From: Pseudomonadota bacterium
GTDB lineage: Bacteria; Myxococcota_A; UBA796; SXON01
DNA length: 64,000 nucleotides
NCBI GenBank assembly: GCA_030685065.1
Contig: JAUXQH010000037.1
Span: forward strand, 1-64,000
Direction: 5' to 3'
Position 1 is the stretch's first letter, and the number at the start of each line of letters is the position of its first letter. Below the pieces are notes generated by a model. The model did not search any database, was not told the origin of the DNA, and was given only the letters and a program-made list of their open reading frames with translations. This document shows, piece after piece, positions 56,458-64,000 of this stretch. Both the position numbers and the translations under genes were made by a program.

Positions 56458-59121
56458 GTGGAAGAAGTGTTCTTCGGTTTGTTGTGCTCGGCCCTCGCGC
56501 TGGTCGCGTCGCTGCTGCCCATCGTCGCGCTGGTTTTCAGCGTGCGGCTGCGCGACACGGTGCGGCGGCTCGAGCGCCGCGTCGACGAGCTCGAGGCCCT
56601 CGCGGTGCGCCCGCGCGTCGAGGCCGTCGCTCCCCGGCCCGCGCCCATCGCGCCGATGCCGGTCATCGCGCCGCTCGCGCCCCCGGTGGCGGCTCCTGTT
56701 GCGCCCCCGGTGGCGGCTCCGGTCGAGCCGCCCGTCGAAACCCCGCCGCCGACCCCTGCCGTTCCGCAGCCTCCTGTCGAAGCCGTCCGAGAGGCGCCGG
56801 TCCCGCCTCCGCCCGCGGCGGCCCCCCTCCCGGTCTCGCCCCCGGCCGACGCCGCCTCCGAGCCCCCGTACGAGCCTCCCCCCTACGCGCCCCCCCCGGC
56901 GGGGGCCTCCCGCCCGCCGCCCCGTCGGCTCGGCGCGGACGCGCTCGGTGTATGGGCGCTCGCGATCCCGGGCGGCCTCGCCCTCCTGCTCGCCGCCATC
57001 TTCGCGCTCCGCGAGGCGATCGCTGCCGGGTTCGTCGGCCCGGGTGCGCGCTTCGCCCTCGGCGCCAGCGTCGGCATGGTCGCGGTGCTCTCGAGCGAGT
57101 TCGCGCGGGCTCGCCGCTACGACGTGCCCGCGGCGGCCCTCGGTGGGGGCGGCGCCGGCATCTTCTACGCGGTGATCTACGCGGGCCACGCCCGCTACGC
57201 GCTCTTCGGTCAGGAGATCGCCTTCGGGCTGATGGTGGCGACCACGGCGGTGACGCTGCTGGTGGCGGAGCGTCGGGACAGCCGCTTCATGGCGAGCCTG
57301 GCGTTGGTGGGGGGCTACCTCACGCCGATCCTCCTCTCGACCGGCGAGAACAAGGCCGTCGCGTTCTTCGGCTACCTCACGCTGCTCGACGCGGGGATGA
57401 TCGTCGCGGCGTCGCGCCGCCGATGGACCACCCTCCTCGGGATCTCCGGGCTGGTGACCGCCGCGCTCTACCTCGGCTGGACCGCCCAGTTCCGCGCGCC
57501 GGATCAGGTCGTGGTCGGCCTCGCGGCGCCCGCCATCTTCGGCCTGCTCTACCTCTCCGTGGCGGCCCGACGCACCACGGAGCTCGCGGAGGCCGCCGTC
57601 GCCGCCGCCGCCGCGGGGATCCTGTTCCTCTGCGCCGTGGCCTTCGTCGTCCCGGCGGACTCGCTGCGCACCGATCGCGTCAGCGGGCTCCCCCTCTCGG
57701 GCGGCCTCGCGGACTCCGCCGGGCTGGCCCTCGCCTACGTGCTGGTGGTGCCGACGATCGTCCTGCTCGCCGGGCGCAGGCGGGCGGCCCCCTGGATCGA
57801 TGCGGTCGGGGTCACGCTCGGGGCGATCCTCCTCGTGTCCTTCTCGTTCGGCTACGCGCTGCCGGATGTCCCGCGCTGGGGGCCGGTCGCCGCGGCGCTG
57901 GTGGCCGTACCGCTCCTGACGGCCGCGACGGGCTCGCTCTTCTGGGTGGTGCCGATCGTCACCTCGGGGCTCGTCCTCGCCGCGATCGCGCTCCCGGGCG
58001 AGCCCCCGCCGATGCTCGTCACGGCCGGGTGCTCCGCCGCCCTCGCGATCATCGGCGCCACGATGGGCCAGCTTCGGGGGCCGCGGCCGGTGCTCGTCCC
58101 GGCGCTCCTCGCGTCCGCGTTTCCGCTCCTCACCCCGCTCGCCACCGGCTACTCGCCGGACGACGCGGGCATCTGGTTCCTCGGCTGCGCGGTGGTCTAC
58201 GTCTGCTACGCGTTCCCCCCGTTCTGGCGGCCCCGCCCGGCCGACCTGTTCGGGGCCCTGTCCGCCTCCCTCGCCGGGCCGATGTTGTTCTTCCCGTTCC
58301 ACCGCCTCTGGGTCGACACGCTCGGGGACAGCGCGATCGGCGCGCTCCCGGTGATGCTCGGGATGGTCACGCTCCTCGCTGCGGTCACCCTCGTGCGCGC
58401 CGTGAAGGTGCGCGCCGATGACCGTGAGCTGGCCATCCTCCTCACGGTCGTGCTCCTCTTCATCTCCGCGGCGGTGCCCCTCCAGCTCTCCGAGGCGTGG
58501 CTCACGGTGGGCTGGGCGATCGAGGTCGCGCTGCTCGGGGCGCTCTCGCGCAGGCTCACCCACCCGGTGATCCGGGTGTTCGGCGGCGCGCTCGCGATGG
58601 CCGTGGCCGTGCGGCTCCTGCTCAACCCCGACGCGCTCGACTACGGGGGAGGCGAGGGCCTCATCATCCTAAATTGGACGCTGTACACCTGGGGCATCCC
58701 CGGGGTGGCCCTCCTCGTCGCGGCCCACCTCTTCGACCAGCCGGTGTGGTTCCGAACGGGGCTCCGCACCATCGCCGTGCTCCTGTTCTTCGCGCTGGTC
58801 AACCTCGAGGTCGCGCATGCCTTCGCGCACGACGACGCGCTGTCGTTCTCGAGCGAGCACCTCGCCGAGAGCATGACCCGGTCGATCGCCTGGGCGAGCT
58901 ACGGGCTCCTGCTCATCGCGGTCGGCACGGCCAGGGACTCGCGCGGCGCGCGTCTCGCCGGCCTCTCCTTCGCGCTGCTCGGCGCGCTCAAGGTCTTCGT
59001 GGTCGACCTGTGGAGCCTCTCGGGCTTCGCGCGGGTCGGCTCCTTCGCCGGGCTCGCCGTCACCCTGCTCGTCGGGGCCGTCGCATTCCAGAGAATCGTG
59101 CTCAAGGATCGGAAGCCATGA
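56458..59121 (+). CDS. DUF2339 polytopic membrane protein
   Basis: Protein of 887 residues. An N-terminal membrane helix, a coiled segment (Leu-Arg-Asp-Thr-Val-Arg-Arg-Leu-Glu-Arg-Arg) and about 100 Pro/Ala-rich residues are followed by about 24 transmembrane helices. This architecture is DUF2339 (predicted membrane protein). The Pro-rich part is longer than average. GTG at 56458 has GAGGGC upstream; TTG at 56410 is another start. The stop overlaps the next gene start by 4 bp. DUF2339 genes often sit beside DUF3999, as here, suggesting a shared envelope function. Confidence 0.85.
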   Translation: MEEVFFGLLCSALALVASLLPIVALVFSVRLRDTVRRLERRVDELEALAVRPRVEAVAPRPAPIAPMPVIAPLAPPVAAPVAPPVAAPVEPPVETPPPTPAVPQPPVEAVREAPVPPPPAAAPLPVSPPADAASEPPYEPPPYAPPPAGASRPPPRRLGADALGVWALAIPGGLALLLAAIFALREAIAAGFVGPGARFALGASVGMVAVLSSEFARARRYDVPAAALGGGGAGIFYAVIYAGHARYALFGQEIAFGLMVATTAVTLLVAERRDSRFMASLALVGGYLTPILLSTGENKAVAFFGYLTLLDAGMIVAASRRRWTTLLGISGLVTAALYLGWTAQFRAPDQVVVGLAAPAIFGLLYLSVAARRTTELAEAAVAAAAAGILFLCAVAFVVPADSLRTDRVSGLPLSGGLADSAGLALAYVLVVPTIVLLAGRRRAAPWIDAVGVTLGAILLVSFSFGYALPDVPRWGPVAAALVAVPLLTAATGSLFWVVPIVTSGLVLAAIALPGEPPPMLVTAGCSAALAIIGATMGQLRGPRPVLVPALLASAFPLLTPLATGYSPDDAGIWFLGCAVVYVCYAFPPFWRPRPADLFGALSASLAGPMLFFPFHRLWVDTLGDSAIGALPVMLGMVTLLAAVTLVRAVKVRADDRELAILLTVVLLFISAAVPLQLSEAWLTVGWAIEVALLGALSRRLTHPVIRVFGGALAMAVAVRLLLNPDALDYGGGEGLIILNWTLYTWGIPGVALLVAAHLFDQPVWFRTGLRTIAVLLFFALVNLEVAHAFAHDDALSFSSEHLAESMTRSIAWASYGLLLIAVGTARDSRGARLAGLSFALLGALKVFVVDLWSLSGFARVGSFAGLAVTLLVGAVAFQRIVLKDRKP

Positions 59122-61022
59122 TCTTGATCTTGTTGGCATTCCCGACGATCGCGTCCGCGGCCGATCCCTCGGCCTACGCGCTCGTCGCCCCGGTGACCGT
59201 CCCCCCCACCGGCCCCGCGCGCATCACGCTCGGGCCGGATCTGGTGGGCGCGCATCCCGACGCGTTGGCATCTCAGTTGCTGCTGACCGACGCGAACGGC
59301 GTCGCGGTGCCCTACGCGGTGCTCCGATCCACGGAGGACAGCTCCCCGTACGAGGAGGATCTGGACTTCCGCCCCCTGGGCGAGGACGTGTGGGAGACAT
59401 CGGCCTCCGACACCCCGGTGGACGCTCTCGAGCTCGATGTCATGGACCTCGAGGGCCTCGGCCCGTTCATCGCGAAGGTCCAGTGGCGGCGCGGGGACCA
59501 GTGGGTCGGCCCGTCCACCGGCGCGGGCAAGCTCCTCTACCACCTGTCCGACGGCTCGGAGGCTCGCCGCGTCGAGGTGCCCCACGTGCGCGGGCCGTTT
59601 CGTGTCGAGCTCACCGGCTACGGCACCCGGCCGCGCCTGCTCGACGTCTCGAGCCTGCGCGAGCTGCCCGGATTCGTCCCCCCCGTCGTGGAGTGGCTCC
59701 CGCTGGCCGATCCGGTCCTCACCGAGGAGGGAACAGCCCGGTACACGGTTCGGCTCGGCGGCCCCCGCGCGGTGAAGTCGCTCCGCTTCGACGTGCCCGC
59801 CGGTTCCGACGTTTTTCAGCGAAACGTTCGTGTCCGCCGCACCTACTCGAACGAAGGGGTCGTCGACTACACCGAGGATGCTTCCGGGACGATCCGTCGC
59901 ATCCGCGTCGGGGGTGGCAGGGTGGATCAGGTCGAGGTGCCGGTCGGCTTCTCGAGCGACACCTTGATCCTCGACATCGCCACCGATCGAGGAGAGCCGC
60001 TCCCGATCGACGGGGTGAACGTGGTCTCCGAAGGTGCGCAGCTCCTCGTTCGTGACGCCGGCGCGGGCCCGCACACGCTCTACGGTGCCGCATCCGAGTC
60101 CTCCGCGCCCTACGACCTCGGCGTGGCCGCTCCCGAGCTCCTCGCCTCCGAACCGCCGCTCGTCGTAGCGGGATCCGCCGCCAAGAACCCTGGATTCGTG
60201 CCAACGCCGACGCGCGAGGGCGTGGACGCCCCGGGCCTCGACCTCCCCCTCGCGCGCTTCCACTTCGAGCGCGACATCGTCGCCGAACCGGGCTGGGCGC
60301 GCATTCCCCTCGATCGCACGGTGTTGGCGCGCACGCGTGAGGACCTCGGCGACGTGCGCCTCATCGACGCGGAGGGCCGCCAGGTGCCGTTCCTCCTGTG
60401 GCAATCCGGAGCGGAGGACCCCTGGGACACCGGTCCCATCGAGCATGTGGAGAAGGGGTCCACCACGGAGCTGCGCGTGCGCCTCGACGGCACGGCGCCG
60501 GTGGCGTCGGTGTTGATCGAGACCAGCCAGTCCGTGTTCGAGCGGGACGTCGAGATCCTCAGGGACGCCGGCCGGTCGACCATCGCGATCCGGCGGGTCC
60601 ACTGGCAGGGCCCCCAGCGCGGTGGCACGCTGGCCGTCGCGCTCGGAGAGCGGCTGGGGGACGTGCTGCTCGTCCGCATCGAGAACGGGGACAACCCGCC
60701 CATCACCATCGACTCCGTGCGGGTCACCACGCCGCGGTGGGAGCTCCGCGCGCGCATCCCGGAGGGCGGCGCGAGGCTGGTGTACGGCGCGCCGGGGGCC
60801 CAACGGCCCGCGTACGACTTGTCGCTCCTCGAGGAGGACGTGCGGCGCATGCCCCTCGCCGAGGTGACCCTCGGGGAGGAGCGGCCGCTCACGCCCCCGA
60901 AACCGGGCATCGCGGATCGGGGCTTGTCCGCCATCGGCATCGGTCTGCTCGCGATCGGGCTGCTCGGGATGGTCGTGCGCGTGCTGCGCGGCGTGCCGGC
61001 CGGGGACCCCGCGGCCGAGTAG
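59118..61022 (+). CDS. DUF3999 exported protein
   Basis: Protein of 634 residues. Signal peptide (Met-Ile-Leu-Ile-Leu-Leu-Ala-Phe, cleavage at Ala-Ser-Ala-Ala), two repeated beta-sandwich-like regions (about 20-320 and 390-580), each with Phe-(Glu/Gln)-Arg-(Asp/Asn)-Val (Val-Phe-Gln-Arg-Asn-Val and Val-Phe-Glu-Arg-Asp-Val), and a C-terminal membrane helix (about 605-625). The pattern fits DUF3999. Start overlaps the DUF2339 stop (ATGA). The protein is probably anchored in the inner membrane with the sandwich in the periplasm. Confidence 0.84.
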   Translation: MILILLAFPTIASAADPSAYALVAPVTVPPTGPARITLGPDLVGAHPDALASQLLLTDANGVAVPYAVLRSTEDSSPYEEDLDFRPLGEDVWETSASDTPVDALELDVMDLEGLGPFIAKVQWRRGDQWVGPSTGAGKLLYHLSDGSEARRVEVPHVRGPFRVELTGYGTRPRLLDVSSLRELPGFVPPVVEWLPLADPVLTEEGTARYTVRLGGPRAVKSLRFDVPAGSDVFQRNVRVRRTYSNEGVVDYTEDASGTIRRIRVGGGRVDQVEVPVGFSSDTLILDIATDRGEPLPIDGVNVVSEGAQLLVRDAGAGPHTLYGAASESSAPYDLGVAAPELLASEPPLVVAGSAAKNPGFVPTPTREGVDAPGLDLPLARFHFERDIVAEPGWARIPLDRTVLARTREDLGDVRLIDAEGRQVPFLLWQSGAEDPWDTGPIEHVEKGSTTELRVRLDGTAPVASVLIETSQSVFERDVEILRDAGRSTIAIRRVHWQGPQRGGTLAVALGERLGDVLLVRIENGDNPPITIDSVRVTTPRWELRARIPEGGARLVYGAPGAQRPAYDLSLLEEDVRRMPLAEVTLGEERPLTPPKPGIADRGLSAIGIGLLAIGLLGMVVRVLRGVPAGDPAAE

Positions 61023-61115
61023 CTGCCGGGCCTGCCCATCTTCGCCGCGCCCCCGTCCCGCACCGGCTGGCGGGGCGCCCCTTCGCGGGGATAGAGGCCG
61101 CACCCGGAGAACGTC

Positions 61116-61562
61116 ATGTCGCTGATGGAACAGGTCTCGGCCGAGCTCAAGAAGGCCATGCTCGCCAGGGATGCCGCCCGCACCACCGGGCTGCGGATGA
61201 TCCGCGCCGCCTTCATCGAGCTCGAGAAGGAAGGCAAGGGCGAAGTGACGGACGAGCGCTGCATGGAGGCGCTGCGCCGCCTCAAGAAGCAGCGGGAGGA
61301 CTCGATCGGCGCCTACGTCTCGGCCCAGCGCGAAGACCTCGCGGCGGTCGAGCGCGCCGAGCTCGCCGTCATCGAGACGTTCCTTCCCTCGCTGGCGGAC
61401 GAGGCCACCACGCGCGCCTGGGTCAAGGAGGCGATCGCGGCGAGCGGCGCCACCTCCGCGAAGGAGATGGGCAAGGCGATGGGCGCGCTGATGAAGGCCC
61501 ACAAGGCCGACGTGGACGGGACGCTCGCGCGCAAGCTGCTCGAGCAGGAGCTGAGCGCCTAG
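61116..61562 (+). CDS. GatB/YqeY-domain protein
   Basis: Protein of 148 residues, all helical, matching YqeY: Leu-Arg-Met-Ile-Arg-Ala-Ala-Phe near 27-34, Glu-Thr-Phe-Leu-Pro-Ser near 88-93, and Met-Gly-Lys-Ala-Met-Gly-Ala-Leu-Met-Lys near 118-127. It resembles the tail domain of GatB, which contacts tRNA. The stop (TAG) shares one base with the next GTG start, so it is coupled to the biotin carboxylase. Confidence 0.9.
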   Translation: MSLMEQVSAELKKAMLARDAARTTGLRMIRAAFIELEKEGKGEVTDERCMEALRRLKKQREDSIGAYVSAQREDLAAVERAELAVIETFLPSLADEATTRAWVKEAIAASGATSAKEMGKAMGALMKAHKADVDGTLARKLLEQELSA

Positions 61563-62881
61563 TGTTTCGACGCATCCTCATCGCGAACCGGGGCGAGGTC
61601 GCGGCGCGCGTCGCGCGGACGTGCCGCCGCCTCGGGATCGGCACGGTCGCCGCCGTCACCGAGCCGGACGCCGATCTGGCCTGGCTGGCCGAGGTCGACG
61701 CGGTCGCGCACGTCGGGGGCCGCGCGGGCTACCTGGATGCGGACGCGCTGCTCGCGGCCGCCCGCGAACACGGCTGCTCCGCGCTGCACCCGGGCTGGGG
61801 GTTTCTCTCCGAGAACGCGCTGTTCGCCACCCGCTGCGAGGCCGACCGCATCACGTTCATCGGGCCCTCCCCGGCCTCGATGCGCGCGATGGGCGACAAG
61901 CAGGTGGCGCGAGAGACGATGGGGCGCCTCGGCATGCCGCTGATCCCCGGGTCGCCCGGAAACGTCACCACGGTCGAGCAGGCGTTGAGCCTCGCCGACG
62001 GCCTCGGTTACCCGGTGCTGCTCAAGGCGCGCTCCGGCGGCGGTGGGCGGGGGATGCGGCGCGTGAACGTGCCGGGGGAGATGGCGGAGGCCTTCGGCCA
62101 GGCCAGCGCCGAGGGGCAGAGCGCGTTCGGGGACGGCACGCTCTACCTCGAGAAGCTCGTGGTCCGCGGGCGGCACATCGAGTTCCAGGTGATCGGGGAT
62201 CGCCACGGCAACCTCGTCACGCTCGGCGAGCGTGAGTGCAGCGTGCAGCGTCGCCACCAGAAGCTGCTCGAAGAGAGCCCGTCGCCGGCACTCTCGGTCG
62301 ACGAGCGCGCCCGCTTCGGCGCGACCGTCGCGGAGGCCTGTCGCAAGGCCGGCTACTACGGTGCCGGCACGGTTGAGATGCTGCGCGATCCCTCGGGCGC
62401 CCTCTACTTCATGGAGATGAACACGCGCCTCCAGGTCGAGCACCCCGTCACCGAAGAGGTGACCGGGCTCGACCTGGTCGAGCTGCAGCTGCGCGTCGCG
62501 GCCAACGAGGTCGTGAGGCCCACGTTCACGCTGAGCGGCCACGCCATCGAGTGCCGGGTGAACGCGGAGGATCCCTCCGCGGGCTTTCGCCCCGCGCCCG
62601 GCCGCGTCACGCGCCTCGTGCTCCCGCGAGGGGAGGGGATCCGCGTCGACACGCACCTCCGCGAGGGCGACACCATCTCGCCGTACTACGATTCGATGGT
62701 CGCGAAGGTCATCGTGCACGCCCCTGATCGCGCCGCGGCGATCGCGCGGATGGACGCCGCGCTGGCCGCCATTATCGTCGAGGGCGTGCCGACCACCATC
62801 CCGCTCCAGCGTCGCATCCTGGCCGACGACCGCTTCGTGGCGGGAAACTACGACACCTCGTTCCTCGACGAGCTGGTCTGA
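61562..62881 (+). CDS. accC: Biotin carboxylase
   Basis: Protein of 439 residues, the normal size of AccC alone. N-terminal Ile-Leu-Ile-Ala-Asn-Arg-Gly-Glu-Val-Ala, ATP-grasp glycine loop Ser-Gly-Gly-Gly-Gly-Arg-Gly-Met, Arg-His-Ile-Glu-Phe-Gln-Val, Gly-Glu-Arg-Glu-Cys-Ser-Val-Gln-Arg-Arg-His-Gln-Lys, Met-Glu-Met-Asn-Thr-Arg-Leu-Gln-Val-Glu-His. It carboxylates biotin on a carrier protein. The biotin carrier (accB) is not adjacent, and it sits next to a YqeY gene, so it may be a subunit of another acyl-CoA carboxylase. The N-terminal half lacks some insertions seen in pyruvate carboxylase. Confidence 0.92.
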   Translation: MFRRILIANRGEVAARVARTCRRLGIGTVAAVTEPDADLAWLAEVDAVAHVGGRAGYLDADALLAAAREHGCSALHPGWGFLSENALFATRCEADRITFIGPSPASMRAMGDKQVARETMGRLGMPLIPGSPGNVTTVEQALSLADGLGYPVLLKARSGGGGRGMRRVNVPGEMAEAFGQASAEGQSAFGDGTLYLEKLVVRGRHIEFQVIGDRHGNLVTLGERECSVQRRHQKLLEESPSPALSVDERARFGATVAEACRKAGYYGAGTVEMLRDPSGALYFMEMNTRLQVEHPVTEEVTGLDLVELQLRVAANEVVRPTFTLSGHAIECRVNAEDPSAGFRPAPGRVTRLVLPRGEGIRVDTHLREGDTISPYYDSMVAKVIVHAPDRAAAIARMDAALAAIIVEGVPTTIPLQRRILADDRFVAGNYDTSFLDELV

Positions 62882-62928
62882 CGCCGCCTCCCCCGGTCCC
62901 CGAGGCCCCGAGCTCCCGGCGCGATCGG

Positions 62929-64000
62929 GTGAGCGGGCTCGCGCTGCCCGCGGCCGTCGGCTTCGTGGTGGCGCTCGGCCTGCGGCTGTCCCTCATCGCC
63001 GACTACGGGGGCAACTACAGCTTCGACGGGTTCCAGCGCTGGGCCGGGCGTGATCACGTGCTCGTGCAATCGTGGCTCCCGGTCACCCAGTCGGTGATCG
63101 GCGGCGTGGCGGCGCTCGGCGGCGGCATCACCGACGCGCGCATCGCGATCTCCGTCATCGGCGCCCTCGCGGCCGCGGCCGGCGTCGTCCTGGCCGGGCG
63201 CATGGGCGGCGTCGTCGCGGCCTGGGCCTTCCTCGTTCCGGCCTGCTACGGCCCGTTCGTCGTCTGGACGGCCGCGCCGTACCAGGAGGGGACCTTCCTC
63301 CTCGTGCTCTTCGCCGGGCTGGCGCTCGCGCTCTCCGACCGATGGCTCGCGGCCGACCTCGTCATCGGGCTCCTCGGGCTGGTGCGGTACGAAGGCTGGC
63401 CCTGCGTGGCGCTCTACGTGGCCTGGCGTCGTGATCCACGCGCGCTCGTCGCTCTCTGGGGGATGGCGGCGTGGATCACCGCCCGGTACGGCCTCGACCT
63501 CGCCGGCTTCCATGCCTCGCCCGCCGACTTCGACGACTGGGAGGGCATGCGGGGCCGCACCACGCCGGCATCCTGGGCGGAGGATGCCGGGCGGCTCTTC
63601 GGGCACGCGTGGGACTCGGGCGGCCTCGCCTACTGCGCGGCGGGGGCGGTCGGCATCGCGACGTCCTGGCGGCGCCCCGGGATCCTGCTCCTCGTAGCCA
63701 TCGGGTTCGCGCAAGTCGCGGCGGTCGCCGGCTGGCTCGCGGGGCTGGAGATCGCCACGTACCGGATGCTCGTCGTGCCGGTCATGCTGGCGGGCCTGCT
63801 CGGTGCGGTGGGGGCGTCGACGGTGTGGGCCCGCCTCCCGGGTCGGCTCCGCCCTGGGCTGGTGCTCCTGGGCGCCCTCCTCATCTACCTGGGCGTGGTC
63901 GACGCGTGGCGCGGTGCCCGCTCCGAGTCCGTGCGGATGGCCCCCGAGCGAAAACTGCTCGCGGAGATGCTGGAGCGGCCGGACTGCGACTGGGTCATCC
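62929..64000 (+). CDS. Polytopic membrane protein, glycosyltransferase-C-like, truncated by window end
   Basis: Open frame that runs off the window (357 codons seen). Multiple hydrophobic helices alternate with short loops. The first loop after helix 1 carries Tyr-Gly-Gly-Asn-Tyr-Ser-Phe-Asp-Gly-Phe, and Val-Arg-Tyr-Glu-Gly-Trp-Pro appears near residue 150, as in GT-C/GT39-type membrane glycosyltransferases where a first-loop acidic residue is catalytic. GTG at 62929 is taken as start; an in-frame CTG at 62878, overlapping the accC stop, would add 17 residues. Function is tentative. Confidence 0.65.
   Translation, partial: MSGLALPAAVGFVVALGLRLSLIADYGGNYSFDGFQRWAGRDHVLVQSWLPVTQSVIGGVAALGGGITDARIAISVIGALAAAAGVVLAGRMGGVVAAWAFLVPACYGPFVVWTAAPYQEGTFLLVLFAGLALALSDRWLAADLVIGLLGLVRYEGWPCVALYVAWRRDPRALVALWGMAAWITARYGLDLAGFHASPADFDDWEGMRGRTTPASWAEDAGRLFGHAWDSGGLAYCAAGAVGIATSWRRPGILLLVAIGFAQVAAVAGWLAGLEIATYRMLVVPVMLAGLLGAVGASTVWARLPGRLRPGLVLLGALLIYLGVVDAWRGARSESVRMAPERKLLAEMLERPDCDWVI

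Noticed and set aside
61072..61090. GGGGCGCCCC followed by a second GGGG, a possible attenuator before yqeY
   Set aside because: Stems are only 4 bp of G/C and such runs are expected in this base composition.
1..64000. tRNA, rRNA, CRISPR arrays, insertion sequences, phage attachment sites
   Set aside because: I scanned for cloverleaf-like segments, regularly spaced repeats, transposase motifs and integrases and found none convincing. A tRNAscan/Infernal run would be decisive for RNA genes.

Overview
The window is dense, very GC-rich bacterial chromosome (third codon positions almost all G or C) with about 57 protein genes, short gaps, many ATGA/GTGA overlaps and frequent GTG or TTG starts. 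Secreted and lipoproteins with Asp-Thr/Asp-Ser/Asp-Ala dipeptide linkers, FG-GAP-type repeat proteins, hybrid-free PAS histidine kinases, DUF2339/DUF3999 and many tandem paralogues fit a Myxococcota-like (deltaproteobacterial) lineage, probably uncultured. That assignment is inference; there is no rRNA or tRNA in the window to test it. I saw no insertion sequence, prophage or CRISPR.

Region 1 (about 1.1-18.6 kb) is the most unusual part. A plus-strand run encodes an acyl carrier protein, a class III aminotransferase, a SPASM-type radical SAM protein, a PPP-type phosphoesterase, a radical SAM protein that closely follows the architecture of the tetraether synthase (Tes, MJ0619) family, an SDR reductase, two polytopic membrane proteins and a second Tes-like radical SAM protein. 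A minus-strand run (18.55-14.29 kb) repeats the theme: a third Tes-like radical SAM protein, an SDR, a second class III aminotransferase and an SDR-like protein that has lost its catalytic residues. Between the arms are a histidine kinase/response regulator pair, a small secreted protein and a DUF2254 membrane protein. I infer a pathway that builds an acyl- or polyketide-like chain on a carrier protein, aminates it and modifies it by radical chemistry, perhaps a modified membrane lipid; the product is unknown.

Region 2 (18.6-25.1 kb) looks like an envelope-modification locus: a sulfotransferase-fold protein, a membrane protein, a small ribbon-helix-helix-like protein and two tandem alkaline-phosphatase-superfamily (type I phosphodiesterase) proteins on the minus strand, with a divergent lipoprotein. 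The small protein and the lipoprotein share the same C-terminal Lys-Leu-Lys-x-Leu-Gly-Tyr ending.

Region 3 (25.1-31.6 kb) holds a COG0523 GTPase, an SDR, a class I aminotransferase, a pirin, and gcvT-gcvH without gcvP. After gcvH comes a ~155 bp nested inverted repeat and a frameshifted FG-GAP-type lipoprotein remnant.

Region 4 (31.6-49.2 kb) is mixed: a large secreted protein, a peptidoglycan-binding L,D-transpeptidase-like protein, a DUF2267 protein, a UvrD-family helicase, a PlsC acyltransferase, a PLP decarboxylase divergent from a hot-dog thioesterase with overlapping start codons, a secreted protein with a duplicated domain, an acyl-CoA-dehydrogenase-like protein, an AmpG-like MFS permease, oligoendopeptidase F and two repeat-rich lipoproteins.

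Region 5 (49.2-64 kb) has a six-gene minus-strand operon (aspartyl-protease/TPR protein, thermonuclease-like protein, PAP2 phosphatase, HAD hydrolase, GHMP kinase, outer-membrane protein), then an SRPBCC protein divergent from lgt with a paired 12-bp direct repeat between them, DUF2339-DUF3999, a YqeY protein, a biotin carboxylase and a truncated polytopic membrane protein running off the window end.
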